From a virus, in the IMG/VR virus record IMGVR_UViG_3300021957_004854, positions 1-20,832 of that record: a DNA stretch of 20,832 bases, one strand, 5' to 3'. This document shows, in pieces, positions 6,029-11,891 of the stretch (position 1 is its first letter; each line of letters starts with the position of its first letter). A program made the translations under genes and the position numbers. The notes under the pieces are model-generated. The model made no database searches, was not told the DNA's origin, and was given only the letters and a program-made list of their open reading frames with translations.

Positions 6029-6748
6029 ATGAAAGATACCACACAGTATATTGCAGTTTTATTTTTACTTTCCCTAATCGGACTGGGATGGACTAGTGTG
6101 GCATCTGCTAATGATAATGAAATTTCTATCAAACAAACTGGTGGAAATAACCTTGCACTGATTATAGAGCAAATAGGAAATAACAACGAAATTAAAATGT
6201 ATGATAACTATTCGTATTTAAATGGTGCAAATATGTCATTACATTTATATCAAAACAATGATGGAACAAATCAAAACACAATAGACCTTTGGCACTTAGA
6301 TGGAGCAAGTAATTCTATCCGTTGGGGTCAAGGTGGAAAATTAGATAATGCATCTGATACAACTTTCTATTATGATGGAACTGAAAGTGGTGGTCATTAT
6401 GCAAACTTAGACATACACGGAAGTAATAATAATGTTGCAGGTTGGCAGGCAAATTCAGGTAATGGTGGACACACATATAATCAGTTAATCTTTAGTAGTT
6501 ATAATGATGTGTATGTAGAACAACGAGGCGATGGTGCAAAGACTCTTAACTTAACAATTAGTAATAACGATAATGATGTTCAAGTGGTTCAAAAGAATAC
6601 TGGACACACAGCAACAATTAACTTGTCAGGTAGTTATGGAACTACATTAAATCTTTTACAACAAGGATATACATCACAGTCATATTCACTTTCTCAGAAT
6701 TGTCAAACGACTACAGGTTGTTCAGTATCAGTCACACAAGGTCAATAA
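6029..6748 (+). CDS. Curlin-like secreted amyloid repeat protein 2
   Basis: The 239-residue protein has a signal peptide (residues 1-27, ending 'SVASA') and a mature start 'NDNEISIKQTGGNNLALIIE' that closely parallels curlin 1 ('DDNEIFIQQSGDNLTLDITQ'), with the same I-x-Q-x-G-x-N curlin pattern. The body is Asn/Gly/Gln-rich: 'EQIGNNNEIKM', 'LDGASNSIRWGQGG', 'IHGSNNNVAGWQANSG', 'NDVYVEQRGDGAKTLNL', 'NDNDVQVVQKNTGHTATINL', 'LNLLQQGYTSQ'. Many repeat units end in a 'V.Q' strand. As in curlin 1, a C-x5-C pair (C225, C231) is near the C-terminus. Having two different curlins fits a CsgA/CsgB-like major and nucleator pair; which is which is not decidable. It ends one base before IscU. Confidence 0.82.
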   Translation: MKDTTQYIAVLFLLSLIGLGWTSVASANDNEISIKQTGGNNLALIIEQIGNNNEIKMYDNYSYLNGANMSLHLYQNNDGTNQNTIDLWHLDGASNSIRWGQGGKLDNASDTTFYYDGTESGGHYANLDIHGSNNNVAGWQANSGNGGHTYNQLIFSSYNDVYVEQRGDGAKTLNLTISNNDNDVQVVQKNTGHTATINLSGSYGTTLNLLQQGYTSQSYSLSQNCQTTTGCSVSVTQGQ

Positions 6749-6749
6749 T

Positions 6750-7145
6750 ATGGCATATTCACAAAAAGTAATAGATAGATTCGAGGGTGTTCTTAATGCA
6801 CCCGAACAATTCTCAGTTGGTAGATTCGACCCCAACGACCCTAATGTTGCAACAGGAATGGCAGGAGCTCCTGCTTGTGGTGATGTAATGAAACTGCAAC
6901 TTAAGTTAGACGAAAACGAAATGATAGTAGATGTAAAGTTTAAGACCTATGGTTGTGGAAGTGCAATTGCATCCAGTTCAATGTTTGTAGATTTACTCAA
7001 AGGGAAAACTATGGAAGAAGCAAAACTTATTAAAGATAAAGATATTGCAGAAGCACTAGAACTTCCACCAATCAAATTACACTGTAGTGTTCTTGCAGAA
7101 GACTCAATCAGAAAAGCAATAGAGGACTGGGAAAGTAATGGATAA
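6750..7145 (+). CDS. iscU: IscU-type Fe-S cluster scaffold protein
   Basis: IscU is the scaffold on which Fe-S clusters are assembled before transfer to target proteins. The 131-residue product is near full length and strikingly like bacterial IscU: 'MAYSQKVIDRFEG', 'GMAGAPACGDVMKLQLKL', 'VKFKTYGCGSAIASSSMFV', 'DIAEALELPPIKLHCSVLAE'. All key residues are present: C43, C69 and C112, the ligand-modulating D45, and the HscA-binding type motif 'LPPIKLHC' (LPPVK in E. coli). There is no IscS, IscA or HscA in the window, so it would rely on host partners. It resembles a host-acquired auxiliary gene. Its close placement after curlin 2 suggests co-transcription; a functional tie to curli is not evident. 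Confidence 0.95.
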   Translation: MAYSQKVIDRFEGVLNAPEQFSVGRFDPNDPNVATGMAGAPACGDVMKLQLKLDENEMIVDVKFKTYGCGSAIASSSMFVDLLKGKTMEEAKLIKDKDIAEALELPPIKLHCSVLAEDSIRKAIEDWESNG

Positions 7146-7287
7146 GAGAGTAGTAGAACTAGTAAACGAATATCGTATTAAAAGAAGACAAAAAATGTGG
7201 TCAGGAATTTGGTCTGCATTTCTCGGACTTTCATTAATAGGTGTTTGTCTCTATATATTCTTCTTTGCTTGGCCGACAGTTGTATAG
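7138..7287 (+). CDS. Small basic membrane protein, 49 aa
   Basis: The ATG at 7138 overlaps the last codons of IscU by eight bases. The first 20 residues are positively charged (MDKRVVELVNEYRIKRRQKM), followed by a hydrophobic segment of about 27 residues (positions 21-49) including 'FLGLSLIGVCLYIFFFAW'. This is a single-span inner-membrane protein with the charged end probably in the cytoplasm. No family recognised. Its 3' end overlaps the possible start region of the cyclase in another frame, which suggests translational coupling. Confidence 0.6.
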   Translation: MDKRVVELVNEYRIKRRQKMWSGIWSAFLGLSLIGVCLYIFFFAWPTVV

Positions 7288-9118
7288 CTGGAAAACAGTC
7301 CTCATCACCATTGGTGTATTTGTAGGACTTAAAATTTGGTCTCCATATCTAGTAGAAAATATTAAGTGGTCTTACTTTGATGTTCTTCATCAGAGTCAGG
7401 AAACAGTTCAGGTTGATGACATCGTCTTAGTAGACATAGACGAGAAGTCACTTGAAGTGTTTGGTCAGTATCCTATTAAACGTAGTATCTATAGGGATAT
7501 CCTGCTTGACACTCATTACACTAACACACATGTTTTCACTCAACTCTTCAATCAACCTGATAGAAATTCAGGAGAAGATGAAATCTTTGCAGAAGGATTA
7601 GTTAATAGATTAACCATTCTTGCATCAGCACCTACCATACAAAAGGACACTGGTTCTGCACCCTTCGTAGGAAACTCTACCTTTGGGGGTGGAAAGGCAA
7701 CAGACCACTTATGGAACTTCTCAGGAATCTCAAGTCCTATCAGGATACTTCAGGACAATACTTACGGAGTTGGGGTCACTGTTGCAACACCTAGTGTTAA
7801 TGGAACACCAAATTTTGATGGAACGACAAGGTCTATCCCTTTAATCATAACTGCAAACGAACAGGTATATCCGTCACTTGCACTAGAAACACTTCGTGCA
7901 TTTAAAGACCAACCTTCGTATCAGACTAGAATTACAGAAGTCGGAGTAGAGTGGGTTAGAATGGGTAGAGACAAACCTATCACTACCACTGCAACCAGTG
8001 ATGTTATGGTATCCTATTGGAATGAGTTCCAACGGGTTTCTGCTGTTGACTTACCTAATCTAAATCTTACTAATAAAATTCTGATATGGGGTTTGACTGC
8101 AGAGGGATTAAATAATCCAGTTTCAACTCCAGTGGGTGTATTGTATCCTCACGAAGTGCAAGCGAACCATATCCAAACCGTCTTGTCAGGAGTTCAAATA
8201 CAACAATCCTACTATCTTGAATTACTTGAGATTGTTCTTCTGTTGACAGTTCTTGTAATGATATTGGTGATGGTTTACAAACTTCCCACAATTCTTTCGG
8301 GGATAATGAGTCTAACACTTGTAGGACTTCAGGTGGGTGGGAGTTATTATATTTGGACTTCAAGTCTCGTTCTTTTCGATACCTTCTTTTCATCAATTGC
8401 CTCCTTGATTGTTTTTGGTCATGCCTCTTTCAATCAATACTATACAACCTACAAACTCAAAGAAGAAATTAAGAAGCAGTTCCAAAAGTATTTATCTCCC
8501 GACATGGTTGACCAACTTGCAGAGAATCCCGATTTACTTAAACTAGGTGGAGATAGAAAAGAACTTACATTCATGTTCATGGACATATGTGGATTCACAC
8601 CTATATCAGAACACTATATGAAACAGGACGACCCCGAAGGATTGGTAGAACTTATCAATAGATTCCTCGACATGCAGACCAAGATAATCCTAAATAATAA
8701 TGGAACTATCGACAAGTATATGGGCGACTGTATTATGAGTTTTTGGAATGCACCTTTAGATTGTCCCGACCATGCCGAGATGGCAGTAAAGTCTGCAATA
8801 GAAATTTTAGAAGCAACAAAGGAACTCAATGAAGAACTCAAACCGCTTAATCTTCCACCCATTAACGTGGGTATTGGGATTAATACTGGTGAGTGCATCG
8901 TTGGAAATATGGGGTCAGAACTTAGATTTGACTATTCCGTCATTGGAGATGCAGTCAACCTCGGTGCTAGACTTGAGGGACAAACAAGAAATTATGATGG
9001 GGTTGACGTGTTGTTGGGACAAGAAACATATCGACAGTGTCCAAACAGAGTATTCACTAGAGTCGACTCTATTACAGTTAAAGGAAAATCAGAACCAGTC
9101 GTGGTTTACACTATCTGA
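7241..9118 (+). CDS. CHASE2-domain class III adenylate cyclase
   Basis: This predicted membrane-bound cyclase makes a cyclic nucleotide, probably cAMP, in response to an envelope signal. Residues are numbered from GTG 7241. Order: TM1 (about 18-34); an extracytoplasmic CHASE2 sensor (about 45-320, with 'DDIVLVDIDEKSLEVFGQYP' and 'RSIYRDILLD'); three TM segments (about 326-397); then a cyclase domain (about 435-625). Catalytic residues are complete: metal-binding D448 ('FMDICGF') and D496 ('YMGDCIM'), adenine-type K492, S566 at the position usually Thr/Asp, and N573 and R577 ('AVNLGARLEG'). The Lys/Ser pair favours ATP over GTP. The start is uncertain: GTG 7241, TTG 7265 or TTG 7280; there is no suitable ATG. 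FecR and CHASE2 cyclase genes are commonly neighbours in bacteria. Confidence 0.92.
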   Translation: MFVSIYSSLLGRQLYSWKTVLITIGVFVGLKIWSPYLVENIKWSYFDVLHQSQETVQVDDIVLVDIDEKSLEVFGQYPIKRSIYRDILLDTHYTNTHVFTQLFNQPDRNSGEDEIFAEGLVNRLTILASAPTIQKDTGSAPFVGNSTFGGGKATDHLWNFSGISSPIRILQDNTYGVGVTVATPSVNGTPNFDGTTRSIPLIITANEQVYPSLALETLRAFKDQPSYQTRITEVGVEWVRMGRDKPITTTATSDVMVSYWNEFQRVSAVDLPNLNLTNKILIWGLTAEGLNNPVSTPVGVLYPHEVQANHIQTVLSGVQIQQSYYLELLEIVLLLTVLVMILVMVYKLPTILSGIMSLTLVGLQVGGSYYIWTSSLVLFDTFFSSIASLIVFGHASFNQYYTTYKLKEEIKKQFQKYLSPDMVDQLAENPDLLKLGGDRKELTFMFMDICGFTPISEHYMKQDDPEGLVELINRFLDMQTKIILNNNGTIDKYMGDCIMSFWNAPLDCPDHAEMAVKSAIEILEATKELNEELKPLNLPPINVGIGINTGECIVGNMGSELRFDYSVIGDAVNLGARLEGQTRNYDGVDVLLGQETYRQCPNRVFTRVDSITVKGKSEPVVVYTI

Positions 9119-9422
9119 ACGACCTACTGGTCTTCAGTGGACTACATTCATAACACTTCAACTTGCAGATATCTATACCACATATCGTGGTCTCAAATAT
9201 GATTGTGTCAAAGAACTCAATCCTTTCCTTGGTGAATCACCTTCTGTTCCAAGAATTTTTGCAGTTAAAACTGCAGTCCTTGTTCCTGCTATAGAGGCAG
9301 ATATTAAAAATGAGAGAATATCACCACAAGTATTCAATGAGATGAACTTCTTAATGTCTATGGTGATTGCAAGTAATCTTGATGCATTGAGATATGCAAA
9401 AGAGAGTTGCAGAAAATTGTAA
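8994..9422 (+). CDS. Unrecognised protein overlapping the cyclase 3' end, start uncertain
   Basis: The part beyond the cyclase stop (9119-9422) reads as a real protein. 'GLQWTTFITLQLADIYTTYR', then 'CVKELNPFLGE' and 'IFAVKTAVLVPAIEADI' look like a helical membrane or amphipathic protein, reminiscent of small DUF5658-like membrane proteins (weak recall). No ATG, GTG or TTG lies in frame between the cyclase stop and 9348. The closest starts are ATG 8994/8997 (125-base overlap) or TTG 9003. The full open frame reaches back to ATG 8829, whose first residues look like a signal segment, but it then runs over conserved cyclase sequence. Alternatives are a long true overlap, a ribosomal frameshift or a non-standard start. 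Cys residues occur in 'YDCVKE' and 'KESCRKL'. Confidence 0.5.
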   Translation: MMGLTCCWDKKHIDSVQTEYSLESTLLQLKENQNQSWFTLSERPTGLQWTTFITLQLADIYTTYRGLKYDCVKELNPFLGESPSVPRIFAVKTAVLVPAIEADIKNERISPQVFNEMNFLMSMVIASNLDALRYAKESCRKL

Positions 9423-9430
9423 AAACCCCC

Positions 9431-9458
9431 TTGAAATTTCAAAAAAAACCCATATAAT
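9431..9458 (+). promoter_or_regulatory. Sigma70-type promoter before hsp20
   Basis: TTGAAA (9431-9436) and TATAAT (9453-9458) are spaced by 16 bases, close to the bacterial housekeeping consensus. The start would be near 9465, giving a leader of roughly 177 bases before the Hsp20 ATG. TTGAAATTTCAA (9431-9442) is a perfect 12-bp palindrome over the -35. The sequence TATAATAGTAGT is shared with the promoter at 17561. Confidence 0.8.
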
Positions 9459-9464
9459 AGTAGT

Positions 9465-9483
9465 ATGGTGTTATAAATACCAT
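9465..9483 (+). promoter_or_regulatory. 5'-terminal hairpin containing a late-promoter motif
   Basis: ATGGTGTT (9465-9472) pairs with AATACCAT (9476-9483), with one G-U pair and a three-base ATA loop. The stem begins at the predicted start of the promoter above. TATAAATA (9472-9479), the T4 late-promoter -10, lies within it. It may act as an mRNA 5'-end protector, a second late promoter, or both. Confidence 0.45.
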
Positions 9484-9641
9484 TGTTAGAGAACTTCAAA
9501 AGAGCTCGGATTTTGGAACTAGGATTGGGCAACGCCGACATCTAGTGACCCCATTTCTTAAAAAGAGCTCGGTTCTCGAACATTAACGCAATGCTCATTA
9601 GAGGTTGCATATTATAAACTTGCTTAATAAAGGAGAAAACT
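9484..9641 (+). ncRNA. Non-coding leader of hsp20 with nested pairing potential (candidate RNA element)
   Basis: No ORF of note covers this stretch. Nested complementarity suggests a folded RNA: GAGAAC (9489-9494) can pair with GTTCTC (9572-9577); inside, the palindromic GAGCTC at 9502-9507 can pair with its copy at 9565-9570; inside that, ACTAGG can pair with TCTAGT around a GGC-AAC-GCC core. The repeated AAAAGAGCTCGG (9498-9509, 9561-9572) underlies this. I could not fit it to a tRNA, tmRNA or a riboswitch I know. The remainder to 9641 holds the AAGGAG ribosome-binding site (9630-9635). It could be a 5' UTR thermosensor or regulatory RNA for the heat-shock gene, which is inference. Confidence 0.35.
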
Positions 9642-10058
9642 ATGACTATCTATGACGATGTCTTCGGGAAATCATTCCCATTCGCAATTGGGTTCGACAG
9701 AACTCTACAACTATTAGAACGTGCTGATACACATTCTAATGTAAACTATCCACCTTACAATATTGTAAAAGTCGATGCAGAGAATTTTGTAATCGAACTT
9801 GCAGTTGCTGGTTTCAGTAAGAAAGATGTTTCAATCTCAAAAGAGAAAGAAGTTCTTACCATTAAAGGTGAACAGGAAAAGAGTGACAGTAAAGAGTTTG
9901 TTCATCAAGGACTCTCTTCAAGAAACTTTACTAGAAGGTTTACACTAGCAGACGATATTATCGTCAATGGTGCAGACATGAAAGATGGTATTCTGAAGGT
10001 TTCACTTGAGAGAATAATACCCGAGGAAGACAAACCTCAAGAAATCAAAATTTCTTAA
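9642..10058 (+). CDS. hsp20: Small heat-shock protein Hsp20 (IbpA-like)
   Basis: Hsp20 proteins are ATP-independent holdase chaperones. The 138-residue product has the alpha-crystallin domain over about residues 36-130: 'NYPPYNIVKVDAENFVIELA', 'VAGFSKKDVSISKEKEVLTI', 'GLSSRNFTRRFTLADDI' and 'ADMKDGILKVSLERIIPEE'. The N-terminus 'PFAIGFDRTLQLLERA' is like bacterial IbpA. The C-terminus ends 'EIKIS', which includes the I-x-I type anchor used for oligomer assembly. Start ATG 9642 follows AAGGAG. hsp20 is widespread in marine T4-like phages, where it probably helps phage protein folding; this copy has a long leader and its own promoter. Confidence 0.95.
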   Translation: MTIYDDVFGKSFPFAIGFDRTLQLLERADTHSNVNYPPYNIVKVDAENFVIELAVAGFSKKDVSISKEKEVLTIKGEQEKSDSKEFVHQGLSSRNFTRRFTLADDIIVNGADMKDGILKVSLERIIPEEDKPQEIKIS

Positions 10059-10067
10059 AAAACCACC

Positions 10068-10096
10068 TATACAGATACACCTATTTGTAATATAAT
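10068..10096 (+). promoter_or_regulatory. Sigma70-type promoter before peroxiredoxin
   Basis: TATACA (10068-10073) and TATAAT (10091-10096) are spaced by 17 bases. The -10 matches consensus; the -35 differs at two positions from TTGACA. The start would be near 10103. The -10 lies within the hairpin described at 10074-10110. Confidence 0.6.
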
Positions 10097-10110
10097 GGGT
10101 GTATCTTTTT
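10074..10110 (+). terminator. Terminator-like hairpin overlapping the peroxiredoxin promoter
   Basis: The stem runs from GATACACCTAT (10074-10084) to ATGGGTGTATC (10095-10105) with one G-U pair and a 10-base loop, followed by five T (10106-10110). It is a plausible intrinsic terminator for hsp20, 16 bases after its stop. The stem also spans the -10 of the next promoter, so the element could act as an operator or stop read-through while allowing re-initiation. Confidence 0.6.
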
Positions 10111-10128
10111 ATATATTATGGAGAAAAA

Positions 10129-10650
10129 ATGGAAGAAGTACATATGGGTTTGCCTCTAGTTGAGGGACAAGAAGTACCTAACGTAAACTTAACAATAAGA
10201 GTTGATGGTGAGTTCGTTCAACTAAACACAAAAGAACAATTTGCAAATAAAAGAGTAATACTGTTTGCATTGCCTGGCGCATTCACACCAACATGTTCAA
10301 CACAACAATTGCCTGGCTTTGAAGAAAAGTTTGCAGAGTTCCAAGAAAAAGGAATTGATGAGATATATTGTATATCTGTAAATGATTCATTCGTAATGAA
10401 CGCATGGTTTGAATCACAAAACATTACTAATGTTTTCCCACTTCCCGATGGAAATGGAGAGTTCACTCACAAAATTGGTGCAGAATGTAAAAAGTCAAAC
10501 TTAGGATTTGGATACAGGTCTTGGAGATATGCATTAGTGATTAATGATGGCAAAGTAGAAAAAATGTTCATAGAAGAAGGTTTTGGTGATAATGTCGAAT
10601 CCGACCCATATGAAGTTTCCACACCCGAGAATGTGCTAAATACATTGTAA
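10129..10650 (+). CDS. Peroxiredoxin (Prx5/AhpC-TSA type)
   Basis: Peroxiredoxins reduce H2O2 and organic peroxides using a reactive cysteine. The 173-residue product (ATG 10129, ribosome-binding site GGAG 10119-10122) has the hallmark 'PGAFTPTCS' with peroxidatic C56 and T53, 'FALPGAF', and the arginine-bearing 'YRSWRYALVIND' (R133). Further cysteines C81 and C120 could act as resolving residues. Full length fits the Prx5 (PRX-type II) family; no fused glutaredoxin is present, so it would need a host reductant. Start 10129 is preferred over in-frame ATG 10144 because of the ribosome-binding site spacing. It overlaps the methyltransferase start by one base. Confidence 0.93.
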   Translation: MEEVHMGLPLVEGQEVPNVNLTIRVDGEFVQLNTKEQFANKRVILFALPGAFTPTCSTQQLPGFEEKFAEFQEKGIDEIYCISVNDSFVMNAWFESQNITNVFPLPDGNGEFTHKIGAECKKSNLGFGYRSWRYALVINDGKVEKMFIEEGFGDNVESDPYEVSTPENVLNTL

Positions 10651-11891
10651 TGAACGAATATTTCAGATATACTCTTAAAGACTTAGAAGAAAACTCTGCA
10701 CAAAAGAAGTTTAATTATATAACTTTCTTTGCTGGTGGTGGAGGTTCTTCTTGTGCTTATAAACTTGAAGGTGGAGACTGTAGATATATGAATGAGTTTC
10801 AACAACTACATGTTGATACTTACCTTCAAAACTTTCCCAATACAATTCATGAATGCAAAGACATTAAAGAAGTCACTGGAAAGGGTATTATGGAACTTAG
10901 TGGACTCGAAGTTGGAGAAATTGATATTTTAGATGCAAGTCCTCCTTGTCCACCATTCTCTATGGCAGGTTCTAAACGTGAAGGTTGGAACAAAGAAAAG
11001 ATTGCATATGGAATGAAACAAACTAACATTGAAGATTTGACTTGGGAAGTAATTAGAATTACTGGAGAACTAAAACCTAAAGTTGTTATATGTGAAAACG
11101 TAAAGGGTCTTACAATGGATTATGCAAAAGACCATCTAATCAGAATGATTCAAGACTTTGAAGCAGAAGGATATTCTGCAGTGTATAAGGTTATGAAAGG
11201 ACAGGAACATGGAGTCCCACAAAAAAGAGAAAGAACATTTATACTTGCAGTTCGTAATGATGTTTTAGATAAAATAGGAATGCCATGGATGGTATTAGGA
11301 AGTGTATTTCCCGAACCATCTGAAAAGGAATGGACTGTAAGAGATGCAATTGAAGATTTACAAGATGATGAAGAGAATATAGTAGATGCAACTTACTTAG
11401 AAGAAGCAATGAGAACATCTTCTAAATCCCATTGGGTTTTTGGATTTGAAACTCATCCCGACTTTCCAAACTCTGGCCCGTGTTTAGGAATGAGAGGAAT
11501 CAATGACAGAGATAGAGTGATAAGTATTGGGGATGATATTGTTGGCCCATGGTTTAAAACACAAATCAAAAATGGAATCATAGACCCCGAAGATGAAAAA
11601 CACTCTTATTACATGTCAAGAATAGTTCCGTGGAATCAAGCAGCACATTCTTTAACCGAACAAGGATGTCAACCAAAATTTATGGGTGGTAATCATTTCC
11701 ATCCAAGTGGAGAAAGAATATATACTCCAAAGGAATTACAAAGAATTATGACTTTACCCGATGATTATAAATCAACAGGAGACTATAATGATAAAGGTGC
11801 AAGAATAGGATTAATGGTTGCACCTCTATGCTTAAGAACACTTGTAGAAAGTGTCAATACAAACATATTGGAGAAGTACAATGTCGATTAG
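10650..11891 (+). CDS. DNA (cytosine-5) methyltransferase
   Basis: The enzyme transfers a methyl group from SAM to carbon 5 of cytosine in DNA. The 413-residue product shows the family motifs in order: motif I 'FFAGGGGSS' (residues 26-34), motif IV with catalytic C100 ('ASPPCPPFS', usually PPCQ), motif VI 'ENV' (149-151), motif VIII 'QKRER' (191-195), a variable target-recognition region (about 210-340) and motif X 'GLMVAPLCLRTLVESV' near the end. The start TAATG shares its A with the peroxiredoxin stop. It overlaps the TET/JBP-like dioxygenase by 11 bases. No restriction endonuclease is nearby, so it is more likely part of phage DNA modification than a restriction system. Target sequence unknown. 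Confidence 0.93.
   Translation: MNEYFRYTLKDLEENSAQKKFNYITFFAGGGGSSCAYKLEGGDCRYMNEFQQLHVDTYLQNFPNTIHECKDIKEVTGKGIMELSGLEVGEIDILDASPPCPPFSMAGSKREGWNKEKIAYGMKQTNIEDLTWEVIRITGELKPKVVICENVKGLTMDYAKDHLIRMIQDFEAEGYSAVYKVMKGQEHGVPQKRERTFILAVRNDVLDKIGMPWMVLGSVFPEPSEKEWTVRDAIEDLQDDEENIVDATYLEEAMRTSSKSHWVFGFETHPDFPNSGPCLGMRGINDRDRVISIGDDIVGPWFKTQIKNGIIDPEDEKHSYYMSRIVPWNQAAHSLTEQGCQPKFMGGNHFHPSGERIYTPKELQRIMTLPDDYKSTGDYNDKGARIGLMVAPLCLRTLVESVNTNILEKYNVD

Noticed and set aside
9484-9641. tRNA or tmRNA in the hsp20 leader
   Set aside because: GGTTCTCGAAC resembles a T-arm, but no acceptor stem, D-arm or anticodon arm could be fitted around it.
10650-11891. Restriction-modification system
   Set aside because: A methyltransferase is present but there is no endonuclease gene beside it; the partner is a dioxygenase.
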